Shown here: in pieces, positions 11,293 through 24,040 of the stretch | How the letters are laid out: each line of letters begins with the position of its first letter | Position numbering within the stretch: the stretch's first letter is position 1 | The notes under the pieces: generated by a model | Databases searched by the model: none | Told to the model about the DNA's origin: nothing | Seen by the model: the letters and a program-made list of their open reading frames with translations, nothing else | NCBI GenBank assembly: GCA_963920665.1 | Contig: OY987263.1 | Span: 37,126,547 to 37,190,546, forward strand | DNA: 64,000 bases | Direction of reading: 5' to 3' | Source of the DNA: Straminergon stramineum | Taxonomy: Eukaryota > Streptophyta > Bryopsida > Hypnales > Calliergonaceae | Made by a program: the position numbers and the translations under genes

Positions 11293-11506
11293 CACTAGAA
11301 GAAAACATTGTTGATTTGAACAAAATCTAGGTGACGCAAAATGCAATTTTTTGCCAAAAAACACAGAAATTGCAATGGCTGCAATGGCTGCAACGTAGTT
11401 TTCTAAAAACTATGTTGCAGCCAACACAATTTCTGCATTTTATGGCAAAAAAATGTATTTTGCGTCACTTGGAAATTGTTCTAATCAACGTTAGTTTCTT
11501 CTAGTG
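11293..11506. mobile_element. CACTA-type hairpin MITE with cactagaagaaaa ends
   Basis: This 214-bp inverted repeat has termini CACTAGAAGAAAAC and its complement ending CTTCTAGTG, with ATT duplicated on both sides. The arms contain tgacgcaaaa and its complement, and caatggctgcaatggctgca near the apex. It is the same terminal family as 8677-8944, but the interiors differ. Confidence 0.85.
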
Positions 11507-12362
11507 ATTGAAAATTGGAATTGGAAGTGCTTAAAGCACTTTTTGGACTTTTAAGAGTAGTACACCATATTTGTATGGACTTCTACCAAACAAGATGTAA
11601 ACACTCTTTTTTGGTATTTTCAACTATAAAATAGATTAGAAATAAGTAGAAGTGAAAAAAAAGAAAATTCAATGGCCTAGGTGCTAACTAAGGGGCTCAC
11701 AAAGATTGAAAGTCTAATGATGCTTAGATGCTTGATCGGACATCCCCGAACCTAATTTACAATTTTCCAATACTTTTTCTTTTTGTCTTTGGTCTTTAAA
11801 CTCTTCCCAGCAAACTCCATCCAATTGGGGATGCTTTGAAGTTTGGTAATGTGCACCTTCCTCACCATCTTGTAGGCACCTTCTGCTATTTGTTCCGACT
11901 TTGGTACCAATTTCACTAAACTTTCAAGCCACTTAAAAAATCCTCTTGTATAGTGAGCCACAATCTCATTTTTGGTTGTTTCTTTCTATGGTGATTTTTC
12001 TTACGCCTACTAGAAAATTGATGACACCATGTTTGGGCCATTTCAAATTTAGAAACCACCTCTTTATCTATGTTGTCCTACTTGCTACCATCTTCTTTTT
12101 TCTTTGCATGGTAACACTAACATGCCACATTATTCATGGTTATTACTACCACTTGTTTATTGAGCCATTCCAAAAACAACTAGTAATCCAAGTAATTGTT
12201 GAATTTCTCACATGCTTTGAACTTTGACTCAAGCTTATGTCTCAAATCCTTAGTTAGCTTATGGTAATCTTCTTCGTTCCTATTCAAGTACTCCCTCTAC
12301 AACATTTCAAAACTTCATTGAATGTAGAACTCTAACCCTATTGTTCTATATTCCACTACATA
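11507..12362. other. No gene recognised between two MITEs
   Basis: A minus-strand frame at 11752-11961 (MAHYTRGFFKWLESLVKLVPKSEQ...) is 69 codons long and ends in a lysine-rich tract. Nothing identifies it, and no splice context is evident. It could be a relic of a transposon protein. Confidence 0.3.
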
Positions 12363-12692
12363 TACTATAACAAAACATGGTAAAAAAGCCACACTCAAAA
12401 TCGAGTGTGGTTCTTTTAACCACGTTTTTGTGTAGGCCCACTACACGCACAAGCACTGTTTCTTACAATTTTTTATTACAATTTTTGGAATTTGGGGGCA
12501 TGTTATATACCATTGGAAAGTTATTGAAAAGACCTTTCCAACAATATATATCATGCCCCAAAATTCCAAAAATTGTAGTCGAAAACTGCAAAAGAATATA
12601 ATAGCCCACTACCTGCACATGCACATAAATGTGGTCAAAGGAACCGCACTTGAATTTGAGTGTGGTTTTTTTTATCATGTTTTGTTATAGTG
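12363..12692. mobile_element. CACTA-type MITE, copy D
   Basis: This 330-bp element has ends TACTATAACAAAACATGG and complement ending GTTATAGTG, flanked by ATA on both sides. It has the same long inverted-repeat architecture as copies A-C. Reading frames on both strands inside it are by-products of the palindrome. Confidence 0.85.
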
Positions 12693-14776
12693 ATACTTAT
12701 TCTGGGGCAAATCCAGATTTGGTTGCTTCTTGTGGTTTTTTTGGTGTGATGATACACGATTTAATGAAGCTGAGGCCACATACGTACTCATTGGTAGAAG
12801 TCCTTCCTCAAACTTATCAAGGTCTACATACATTGGATGTTTTTTGGACAAACCACTCCCTTTGCCAGCTAGTATTGAAATGGATTCTTTGTATGTGCTT
12901 GCCTTTTGATTTTCAATTTTTTCTTAAATCCAAAAAATTGAGTGTGTTTCACAATGAGGTCCAAGTCCTAACACCCATCAAACCCACTACATATAGGCCA
13001 CAAAGCAAGCTAGTACTTGAGGTATAGGTTGAAAACTTGGTGAGGGAATAATGAAAGGGGGAGGGATTATATAGTCTCCATCCCAAACTCTGCTTGTACC
13101 CTTGTGAGCCCTTAAGTTGGTACTTGTAACTCAAGGTTTTCTTTTTTAGTTTTTGTTAGGTTTTTAGCGTATTTATGTGCGAAAAGGCATTAATAAGAGT
13201 ATTTGAGTGGTATTTGGTAGAAGTCCCTATTAATATCGTGAGGGATCATCCTAGAAGTACAGAGTATCTAAAATACTCCAATTTCCTACTTCTAGTGCCT
13301 AGTTGAGATTTTGAGAGCTTATTTGAGTGAGTCCATTCAAGAGAATTAAGTGTTAGAGTGTTAGTCAATCTTAGTGTTCTATCCATGCTAAACTAGTCTT
13401 ACAAATGCATGTGGCAAACTGGATAAGTTTATTTTAGGTCTAAAGAGTCTTATTTAAGGTCACCATTCAATTTGTGAAGAATTTGAATTGGTAAATTTTT
13501 ATTTGGAGTTAACTTATAGAGGATTGAACCAAAATACAAATCAGGTGAAGGGAGAGTGACTAGAGCATGAAAAAGGTGCTTTTAATTTAAAAGTATGTGA
13601 GGATTCAACATTGGAGCCAATTGTTTTAAGATTCCCCGATACAAGAATGATTTCTCCATCGGGCAAAAATTAAAAGAGAATTGCTAATTTTAGCTTTTTT
13701 ATAAATAGTGCAAAGTGAAATGTAATATTGCACTTTGATTTTGGGAGTTATTAGAAGCTACCCAAAAATTTCAGATTTTTTCTAAATATTCACGAGGACT
13801 CTATGGAAAGTCAATTGCCTTTAAATATGGTCGTAAATTCCTAGAAATTATCTGTATTGTGGTACAATCCCACTAATAATTAGGATAGAGTTTTGTGTGC
13901 TAATAAAGTGACCCACAAAGTTTGAAGACATTATGACATTCCCAAGTACCAAAATTAACAGTGACATTGAACCTTTAAAGAATTTACAACTTGATGACGA
14001 TTTGACCAATGCACCAAGAGCTCACGGTGTCCGATTGGAGCAAATAGAGGGTCTTTCTTTGCTTTTATAAACATTCTAAGCACCTCTAGTCAAACAGTTT
14101 CCTTAAAAGATGAAAATTCCAAAAGTTAAAGTTTTGACTTTTCTTTTGAATTATTGTAAGTTGATTTTACACTTACTAATGGCCTAGGATGCAAGGGTGA
14201 GGAGTTTTTCGGGCTAATTTGGGTCTTCTGAAGACAATGGCGCATTTAGTTTTTCAATTTGGAGTTGTTCACTAAAAGATAGAAAAGGTCCAATAGTAGG
14301 TTTGACTTTTTACAGTAATTAGTGGTAATTCAAAAGTTAACTTTGAAAATATCTTTTGGAAAATCAAAGATTGGATTTGGTTAAGATCTTTTTTTCTTAC
14401 GTAACAAGCCATCTTTGATCTAAAGAAAGTCAATTTAGAAATAACTTTGGATTAATTAGCAAAATATCTAGGTTAAATAGGATTATTTTCAAAATATCTT
14501 TAGAAAAAGATCTTGAATTTGATTTGGCCAAGATTTCTTAGCTAAATAGAGAGGATTTTAGAGATTTCTTCTATTAAACAAAGATTATTTAGAAAATACT
14601 TCAGGATAGTTTAGCAAATATCTAGAGATTGAAAGTAAAATATTTTCCACAGACAATTCACCAGAGAGGGGCTTGGGATAAGTATAAAAGGCCTCCCCTT
14701 CAAGATTGTTGGTACTTCCATTTTTTCTTCTGAAGCCACCAACACTTTGTTAGGTTGATATTCAAGGCCAGTTTCG
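12693..14776. other. AT-rich, no gene; part inverted relative to the alpha repeat
   Basis: A plus-strand frame to 13027 shows no known motif. From about 13720 to 13870 the complement resembles 10690-10850 (ctacccaaaaattt and ctatggaaagtcaa against their complements there), so a piece of the alpha repeat is present in reverse orientation. Confidence 0.4.
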
Positions 14777-15830
14777 TGCCCCTTAGTGACACTTACCACC
14801 TTAAGCTCATTTTCCAAACACTTAACACTTTAGTGCCACCAAGGTTCACGCTCTCCTAACACTGCACATGCCACGCACCCACAATGTTAAGTTCCAACTC
14901 AAGTCACGGGGTTCCCCATTCCTCCGTGACTCCCAATCCTTTCTTTCCAATACTTAACTCCCACAAGACACCGAGCATGTTATTTGATGACATGGGGCGG
15001 AACTTCCATTGATGTCCAAGCACTCGGTGAGGCACTACTCCCACTGGTGCTAACCGCCCTTGAATGGGACCCAACTCCCCACTAGGCCCAACCCAACTCA
15101 TTTCGGGACTCACTAATTGGGACTCACCAAACGGGACTCACACCATGGCCTAGTGTGGAGTGGGACACCACCCAACCAGTATCAAGGAGTGCACAAGCAC
15201 TCCATGGTAACACACAAGTGGTGGTGAGGCTCCAACACTAACCTCACCACTCGGGGTCACTTAGGCTCACCATGGCACCATCCGGGAGTGAGGAGGGAGA
15301 CCACCCCTCCTCATAGTACTCTCTGCGGGATTCGGCAGCCCCCTCCCCTTGTATGTCAAGGGGGACTCCCGAACTTCCACCTGGCATAACTTTGCGGTCC
15401 GGGATTCAAATCGCACATGCGACCCCATTTTCGACATCTACACAACGCGTAGATGCCGATGGACTACTCACTTGCTCCATTCGGACAAGTAATCGCAAAG
15501 ATAACGCCCTCCAAAGATTCGGGACACTCCCGGCGCGGCCAGGGTACTCCCGGCGCGACCGGGACACCCCCAACTTTGAACGCCCATAACTTTTGACTCG
15601 CAAGTCCAAATCACGCGTTCCTTGGACGGATAGAAGCGTCTTCTCAAGACCTATTCAAGCACGTATCACACGCCCCCAAATTCGTCTGGATTAGAGCGCT
15701 ATATTGCTCTAATCGCTTGGGACTCCTAATCCCCCTCACCTCATCTCTTGCAAGGCTTGGGGTGTCACCCCCAATGTCCCCCTTGCTCACCAAGGTGGCA
15801 TGGGCACGCCTTGTGATGAGGGTCGTGACA
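14777..15830 (-). repeat. LTR-like repeat, family beta, copy 1
   Basis: On the minus strand the repeat begins TGTCACGACCCTCATC and ends in GGGGCA, giving TG...CA termini as in retrotransposon LTRs. It matches 38714-40025 along its length (for example ctcctaacactgcacatgcca, cattcgtctggattagagcg-like and ccccttgctcaccaaggtgg). It is GC-rich compared with its surroundings. No 5-bp target duplication, primer-binding site or purine tract was seen next to it. Two short reading frames at 15353-15609 are inside it and unsupported. Confidence 0.65.
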
Positions 15831-17595
15831 GCTAGTTTGACCCTTCTTTATGTTTTTTTCTTTGCTCTTTGAGCATTTGTTTATACTTTCTATTGTGGGA
15901 ACACTTCTTGAAGGATACAAAGGTCACTTCAAGTTGTTTTGCTTTCATTTCTTTGAATTTTGGGAGATTTAAGTTATCCAAACTCTTGATTTTTGAAGTT
16001 CATTTTAAAATTTATACTAACACCTAAGGATCTTTTGGCCGAATTCTAGTGATGCCGTTAATCAAAATCCTTAGCTTTTGATTTAAAGTCCTTTTTAAGT
16101 TGAAATTTGGAAGGAGAAGATTCCAAAACATTTGATTTGTAAGAGTTTTGGAAGGGATAAACCCCCAAATTCTAATTTTGCTTAAGATTTCTTGAATACT
16201 AACAATATGTGCTCATTGCAACAAAATTTAGTTTTAATAGGCTTAAGGCGGCAAAGCTTGACTTTGCCAAAAGTTTCTTAAACCAATTTTTGCTTAAAAT
16301 TAGTTGTATAACAGAAATTGGGACTTTAATTACTAAAATTTGGTTTAAACATTGTCATGCATACCTCCTTTAGTGATTAAGTTTTGGATAGTTGGAAATT
16401 TTGAAAAATTAGTTACTAAAGTTCGGTTCAAACGTTGTCATGGGTACCTCTTTTAGAAATTAAGCTTTCTATAATACTATATTCTATTTTAGACAAAGTT
16501 TAAGCCTAAGGTCGCCCTTGCATGGTGAAGCTTTGAACTTCTAACTTTGTTTTCTCTTAGTTTTCTTGTTTCTTTTCATATGTATTAGTTTGGTGGCAGA
16601 GCTTTGACTCTCTTCCAAATATTTTGAAGTTTTGAAGTTTTATTAATTTCCTCTTCCTTGTTGGACCCCAAAACTTTCATAAGTTTACTTAAAACCTTTG
16701 CCTTTGATTATTTTGAATTAAGTTTAGTTTGAGCTTTTATTTCGAATTTCTCATGCCTTGTTAGTTAGATTAATTTTGCTCAAATTAGGAAGTTGCTCAA
16801 GAAGCTACCCCTATCTAGAAAACTTCTAAAGAAGCTTCTTTTGTTCATAGATGGCATTATTAACATTAGGGGAACATATTTGATTGACTTTCTCATTATT
16901 TATTGTAGTAAGTTTAAAAATTACCAAGATAATTATTAAGGTAATTTTTGAAGTTACTAGGATAGTTACTAGGATTAAATTAGAAGTTACTAGAAAGTTA
17001 CTAAGGTAATTTTGAAGTTACTAAAAATAGTTATTAGGATAATTTTCAAAGTTACTAAAAATAGTTATTAGGTTGATTCTTGAAGTTATTGAAAAAGGTT
17101 TACTATAGTAAGTTTTAAAAGATATCAAGGTTGTTATTGAGTTATTGTGGTAGATTTAGAATTTAGAGTATTAGGTCATAAGATATTAACAAATGAATTT
17201 TAATATGTTAATTAGAAACAAAATTTCATCCATTAATAAATTCTTATTGGAGTGTCCATTTTAGACGTATTTTAGCTTATTGGAAAGGGCATTAGATGCT
17301 CTACAATTGAGTTTAGTTAAATCCTTAATTAATTCAGCTTATCTTTAGTAGAACAGAGTTTGGGCTACTTTGGCCAAAACTAAATTAAGTTACCAACCAT
17401 TTCATATTATTTTCTTTAGTTAGGTTTGGCATTTAGGTATTTCAAAAATTAAGAACTTAAACAAGGTTGTCCACTGCTTAGAAGGCACAATTGGACGACG
17501 CTAGACACGCATAGGATAATCTAATCAAGAAGCCATTAGAACCTATTATATACGTTCTAGCTTAAGGGTGGAGTTAGAAACACTCACAAACCCCT
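15831..17595. repeat. AT-rich stretch with two local repeat arrays
   Basis: A 55-bp unit (actaaaatttggtttaaac ... cattgtcatg ... taagttt) occurs at 16326-16380 and again at 16411-16465. Between about 16905 and 17110 a unit of roughly 35 bp with the core gttactaaaaatagttattagg repeats five or six times with variation. No coding sequence is seen. Confidence 0.6.
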
Positions 17596-20550
17596 AGCTA
17601 TGTTCCTACCCTAACAATGTTCCCACCCAGCCCTGAGCCCTACACTAACCCGCTAGTGTTCCTGCCCAACAATAGCATTCCCGTATATATTGGATGAAGT
17701 CCCTACCCAAGATGACAATGCCCCTGCTTCGTGTCTGATTGCATCACTGCCCTTTTATTTGCGCTCTCTGGATACATTCCTGCTTCACCAATAGCATTCC
17801 TGCTCATTGTGAGCGCTTATTTTACCACCCTTGCTAAATTCGCAAGCACAACCAAGTTCTTGTTTGTTTATGGTTCTTATACTAAATAGGTGCCTAGACA
17901 TTGTCCATTATACCTTTCAAGCAATGGATCTTCTCATAGTGTCTAAGTATGCAAAAACATACATGAAAAGTAAAAGAAGTTTGATTAGAATGAAAGAATT
18001 CATAGTTTTATACTAATGGCCAAATTCAGTAGGCTGCTATGGTTTCCTAATGCAAGTATATACAATCTAAATTTAGCCACTTTAAGTTGTAGATGATTTC
18101 ATTGTTTTCCAAAAATATAAGACTCAATCCAATCCAACCTTCTTAGTAAAAGTTATTGGTGAATGAAGTTTAGCCTTTAGAAGGGCTATTAAAACTTCAT
18201 CCAGGGTTTATATTGGTCCCCTTTTTCTCTTTACTTTGAGACTTTTCACACTTGCTTAAGGTATTGATTACTTCCGAAAACAGAAGTTTGGGCTTAGTTG
18301 ATTGATTCCTTTAACTTTTCATCTAATTCATTGTTAAAACTTCATCCCTCCATATCTTTAGGAGGTTTGGATATTTTCTAGAGTTTAAGGTATGTTTGAA
18401 CTCCTCTGAACTAGCTTTAAGAATTCATGTTCCTAACTTTTTTACTTTCACTTGCCTTCTAAGTTCTTAATTGAGGTTCTTTGGTTCCTAAGCCTCAGTG
18501 CTACTCCTTTCTATTTACTATTTTTAAAATTTTGATGATTTTCGTCTATAGAGGCTAACTCTATCTTTTTGAGGGACCATAACATTTTAAATATGAATTT
18601 CCCTAATAAAAGTTATGCATAGATGAATTTTGACCTCTAATTGGATCTTCAAACTTCATCCACAATTTCCTTCTGACCTACAATTCAAAACTAACTTTTA
18701 TTTTCACTTTTCACTTCTAGATTTTTATCACTTCCTTTCTTCCTAATATTGTTCCAAGTTGATGAGTTTACCTAAGTTTCATCCATTATAGGCCCTAAAC
18801 TTCATCTACTTATATCATATTCCTTTTGATTCCAATTTCTATGTACTTTATGTTTTTGAAAACCTTTGGATCTACTCTACAAGATTTTTAATATAAACCT
18901 TAGAAAAAACCTAATCTTAACACTCTAACTTGAACTTGTAATTTGGCTAAGAGTTTAAATAGCTAATCAAGAAAATTAAAGAAAAGATAGAGTAATTAGG
19001 AACTTACCTCAAGTTAGGCCTCATCTATGAAGTGTTCAAATACGCCTTCAAATTCTTCTTTGTTTGCCATGATAGGTTTCTTTTTGTATTTTTTCTCATT
19101 TCTTGAAGTTGTGAAATTAATACAAATTCATAAAGTTTGGACTCCAACTACTTCCTTTCTTTTCCTTTCCCCTTCTCTATTTTCTTTTAATACTATTGTA
19201 ATACAATTATTGTATTTGAAGAGTTGACTTTGAAATAAAATACAATAATTGATTCAATCTTCAAGAAAATAATTGACCTTTAAACTTCCCATCCATTATT
19301 CAAATCAATTATTATTCTATTCAAATTTTTATGGTTTGAAATACCTCTCTAAGATTTCTTCCTAATCCTTGACTATTGCTAACCTTTCAACTTCTCAACT
19401 TTTCTCTTCACTCTTCAATTTGCAACTCTTCCACTCCACTATCTTTTCTAGTTAGTTGAAATTGAAGCTTCTATCTAATTGAGTATTGGCTAAGTTTTCC
19501 AAGTTCTTCTTGAACTTCTAATCCCTTCAAAAGTCAAATTTTGGCTATGCTAGAGGCTCCCAATTGGAATTATTTTTCTCCTTTCTTCTAGTTTCTATTT
19601 TATTCCTACTTCTCTATTTGATTTGCTAATTTCAAAAGACAGATTCTACTTCAAATTTTTTTAGTCTGATTCTTTTGTTGAAACCACTTAGCCAATACAA
19701 CTTGGAAAGTCACAGCACCCAACAAGTACCCATAGAGACTAGATGGCACGAATGAGCTTTCTTTCTCTCGATGGTTCCACATGTTAGCCAATCATTGGTT
19801 GGGATGCTCCATTCAACTTCTTTCCAATTTGGGCCTTGGGCTAGTTCTAGTTTGTTTTTTTAATTCATTTTTGGCCTTTAGGCTTATTTGGCTAGTTTTG
19901 GACTTTTTTTTAATACTAATATAATATTCTTTTTGACTCTTGAACACCAAAGGTCACCCCTCAAATATCCAATTTTTGGGAAATACTTTGATATACATCT
20001 TGGAAGGCTAAGTACTAATTTTCTAATTCTAATTGAAATTACTACCTCATAGTTTCTTTTAGATACTCTATCCACTCTATTTTGGGTATTTTGACACTAA
20101 AACTTTGGGAAACTAAACTTGGGACTCTAAAATTGTGTATTGAAAATTAAACTCTGTGAAATAGAAGGAAACTCTACCATCAATAAAACATACTATTTAT
20201 ATGAAATTTTCTCTATGACATTCTACATCAAAGCTTTGCTGTCAAGTGGATTTTTACCAAATTTTTGACACTCTCAATCAAAGCTCTACTACATCCTCTA
20301 ATACTCCTATGACACAAGGTTAAGGCTTCGCCATCCATAGGGAATCTAGAACTTCATATAATGGATGAAACAAGGGTAGAGAAGTTAGTGTAGCACACAT
20401 GTTAGTGGAAACACAAAATTTAGTAGAAGTGGGTTAGTACAACCATATTTTAGTACAATGCTTTTAAACATAGAAAAATAAGTGAACAAAACATCAACAC
20501 TTTCAACAAGAGATTACACTTGAGCTCTCCAAAGTGGCATCACCAACATA
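17596..20550 (-). repeat. Retrotransposon-internal-like sequence, copy II
   Basis: The left 680 bp (17596-18275) are a direct repeat of 22075-22680 on the other side of the alpha LTR, with landmarks gatgaagtccctaccc, ccaagcaatgga-like and aaacttcatcc. The rest (18275-20550) matches 34883-37123 (repeated gatgaagtttga ... aaacttcatcc motifs, then cttacctcaa). No intact coding sequence is present; it looks like a non-coding or thoroughly decayed internal region. Confidence 0.5.
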
Positions 20551-22074
20551 TGTGGGGAGTTGGCTCTACGATTAGTACAATAAAATAAATGTAAACAAAA
20601 ACTCAAAATTTGTGCATAAAACTTTAAATAAGACACAAATAAGTTAGTGACGTTCAAAAGGACCCCAAGTCCTTCAAATCTTGCAAAAACAACAAGCGGA
20701 GCTTGAAATGCTCTATAAACACAAGTTCACAACTTTGGCTCAAAAATGGCCAAAAAAATCCAACTAAATGGACCAATGTGTAGAATGCCAAAATAATGGC
20801 TACAAGGGATAACAAGGGGTGTTTTGAAAGGAGAGTGAGTGCCCTTATATACTCTATCAAAGTCGCCCACCTCCTCTCATTTCTATATGGTAAACTTATC
20901 ATCTAGGATTTTCATCCTAATTTATCAATTTTAACTTTTTACACTGGACCAAAATTCTAACTTTTTGAGATAAATTCCGAATCGCAAATAGATTGCGCCA
21001 TTAGCTTTAGAAGATCATTTTTGATTTTGTAAAAAACCCCACCCCACCCTAGTTTCTATAGCCAAAATCTCATCAAAATCTAGCACCAACTTAACACCAA
21101 AAAGGGTTTAAAATTCAATTTTTGGAGTTAAATTTTTGTATGAAAAATATTTAGCTTTAGCTCTTTAGAAGGCGTGAGGGAGTAATAAAATATGTAACTT
21201 GGGCCTCATTCCAATTCATATGCTCCAAGATTGCTGATCAACTTTGCTGCAATCTTCAAAGTAGCTAGTAATCAAAGAATCTTGCTAGTTTAGGTACTTT
21301 TGGCTATTGGAATGTCTTGAAACTTATCGAAGCACATCTTTAAAATAAAATAAACTAGTATAATTTTTATGAATTTTCCATTGTAAAATTGGGTGGTTGA
21401 TCATCCGAAAGAGGATCTTTTGACTATGAGAAAATTCTAGAACTATTTGTGGAAACTCTCATAAAATCCTACAAAAGATGGATAAGTCCATGTTTTTACT
21501 TTGCACATGTGAAGGAGAGACAAATCTCACTATCTCCTTTAATTTTTAATGAACTGGGAATCTTCCACATGTACTAATGGAAATCTTGGCAAACTAATTC
21601 CACCGTTGGATTCCTAGCATCATTTATACCACAAAATACTATATTTGGGTCATAGATACCTTCCGCTGATTTATCTTGAGTTTTCTTCACTTATAAACTA
21701 ATAATTAAGGTTTCTACTATTTTGCAAAATGAAATGGAAAATTAAAAATTCTCTCCAAAAGTCAAGTAAGGGTTCTCACCTAGGTTCCCTTAGACCAATT
21801 TAGTCATAAATTATCACATGCAAGGTAGGTTTAGGCAATTTGGGCAATTTCTACTAAATTCCTATAATTTGTACAGATATTGGGTTTCTATCCTATTTAT
21901 ATGTGGGATTTGGATTTATTTAATCAAAAACACTTTATTTAGGAACAAATTATATATTGGCATGTGACATATCTATTTTGGTTTTACATTCTTTTGGGGG
22001 CTTTTTCTATATAAATCTACACTTATAACTAACAAAAAAATAGTGAGTTGTAGGTGACAAAATGGGAGCTCACA
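20551..22074 (-). repeat. LTR-like repeat, family alpha, copy II
   Basis: The segment reads TGTGGGGAGTTGG at its left edge and ends ctcaca; on the minus strand it begins TGTGAGCTCCCATTTTG. It matches 37124-38677 throughout. A TATA box TATATAAGG on the minus strand (20843-20851) is kept in that copy. To its left the minus strand continues ttggtgatgccactttgg, which loosely resembles the primer-binding site of some plant Ty3/gypsy elements. The minus-strand reading frame 20654-20902 sits downstream of the TATA box in the putative R-U5 part and is not a recognisable protein. Confidence 0.6.
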
Positions 22075-22680
22075 TCCGTACCCGATAAAGTCCTCACCCA
22101 AGACAACAATGCCCGTGCCCTATATTTGATTGTGTCACCACCCTTCTATCTATGCTCTCTGACTACTTTCTTGTGCCAACATCAGCATTCCTACCCATAC
22201 TTGATGAAGTCCCTACCCAACATGAGAGAGAGACCATGCTTGTGAACACTTATTTACCCACCTATAGTGAACAATTTTCACAATGGGTTCTTTTTATTTT
22301 ATTTTTATTTTATTTACTAACGGGTGTCTAAGGGTTGTCCACTAAGCCTTCCAAGCAATGGACTCTTTTCAAGATGCCTAAGTTCAAAGAAATCATTAAA
22401 AACTAACCTAATTGCAAAGATTAATTTTAAACAACACAAAGTCTTTAAGCCGCTATAGTTTTCTAATAAAATTTTCTACAATCTAAATTTAGCTCTCCTA
22501 ATTTGAAGTTTAGATCACGCCATTTCTGAAAACATAAGACTTGCAAGAATTGGAGATTCTTACAAGAAGTTTTGATTGGATGAAGTTGGGGCCTTTAAGA
22601 GGCTATCTAAACTTCATCCACTCTTTTTGACACTTTCCTTATTTTGATTGACTATGAATTTTGAACCTTGGTTCTATACT
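22075..22680 (-). repeat. Direct repeat of 17596-18275 beyond the alpha LTR
   Basis: Collinear with 17596-18275 at reduced identity: gcattcctacccat, gatgaagtccctacccaa, ttgtccactaagcc against ttgtccattatacc, and ggatgaagttgg near its end. Its position on the far side of the LTR-like segment suggests tandemly arranged elements sharing one LTR, or the 3' internal part of a neighbouring copy. Confidence 0.5.
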
Positions 22681-22681
22681 A

Positions 22682-22850
22682 CTCCCTCTATTCCAAAATG
22701 ATCTTCTTGTTAGATAGAATGTTCCGGATTAAGGTTAAAAAAATATTTTTTCAAAAAGAAATTGAATTGTAAGTAGAGTTCAATGTACTCCTATTGTCAT
22801 TCAAATTTGAGTTTCAAATTAGTTTTGAAAGTATGATTTTGAAGCACTTA
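22682..22850 (+). mobile_element. Partial Stowaway-like MITE
   Basis: It starts after TA with CTCCCTCTATTCCAAAATG and gatcttcttgtt, and matches the inverted right end of the element at 42287-42832 for about 170 bp (including gtagagttcaatg). No matching second end was found downstream, so the copy looks truncated. It interrupts or follows the direct repeat that ends near 22680. Confidence 0.6.
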
Positions 22851-24040
22851 AAAATTGAATTTTTATGGCAATTTTAAGGAGCACCACTAGCCAATCATTA
22901 TGTCCATTCCCATGTTGTCTTTGTAGTTTTTCTGTCTTTTTGATGTAGCCTTTTGCCATTCCCATGTTAGCACTGTTCATGTTGGAGCTGCATCATGGCC
23001 CACAACATACTCCTGTCCGGCATCTCTAGGGCCAGAGAGCACTTTCGGAATTGTTTACGAAACTATTGGGGGAGATGTTGGTGGAGATTCTCTTCATGCC
23101 TCAGATTCACCTTGAAAACAAGAAGCGTGCAGGTCATGCAGGTAGCGAGCCAGTTTTGTTGTACACTCTTTCTCCTCTACAATTTGAACTAGTAATGTTT
23201 GCTCAAAGTCAATATTTGCATGTAGATCGCCAATTTCATGATATTGGTGTCATTAGAATGCAACAATTGAGTACACAAAAATTTGTGAAAAGAGCGCGGA
23301 ATTGAGTGTAACAAAATTTATAACAAAGCTTTGAAGACAAGAACAAAAGTTGATTTACTTGACAAAATTCTACTCTTCAAAATTAACATCCAGTACACCA
23401 GATTGCACATTCACCTCATAAAACCAAGACACAAGCAAAATTGGTAGTTAGATACCAAACACAGAAACCTTTGAATGAACATAATTATTTTTTGTCCTTT
23501 GTAAAAGAGGCACAATCTTAAATTGAAAAGTGCAAAAATCATCCCCCCAAAGGCTCTATTGAGTGGTATTATCAAGCCAATTGTGACTAGTGAACTCCGA
23601 ATTCAACAATGATCCATTTCAAATTTTGAAGGCGATAGCTTAGTACCCCAACACTTTGGCTTTCCCAATCATTGGTTCAGACAATCACTAGCAGTTCCAC
23701 CTTCAATTGTTTTAGCAATGGAAAGAATTGTGAGCCATTTATTTTAATATCTTTAGTTGGGTATTACTGGACTACCTCATTCCAAAACTAGAAGACATTT
23801 AGAGTACAAACCAATTTTGATAGTTCAAGATCTATTTGAGCAAAACAAACTTCAGTGTTTTCAAAGATTTATATATCTTGAAGAATTCCTTGGCACTACA
23901 TACGAGCATGAAGTCTAAAATAAAGACAATTCATTGTAGAGATTGATATCAGATATAAGATGCTCTATACAAGACAAACATGAATCTTGTATTTTTTTGC
24001 AAATTGCTTGGGGTACTCCAAAGTGTCACTCTTGTTGTAT
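22851..24040. other. No gene recognised; two overlapping frames at 22995-23305
   Basis: On the plus strand 23051-23305 encodes an 84-residue peptide (MFTKLLGEMLVEILFMPQ... QKFVKRARN) with a start within a more GC-balanced stretch. It has no recognisable domain. It could be an exon relic. The rest is AT-rich and featureless. Confidence 0.3.
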
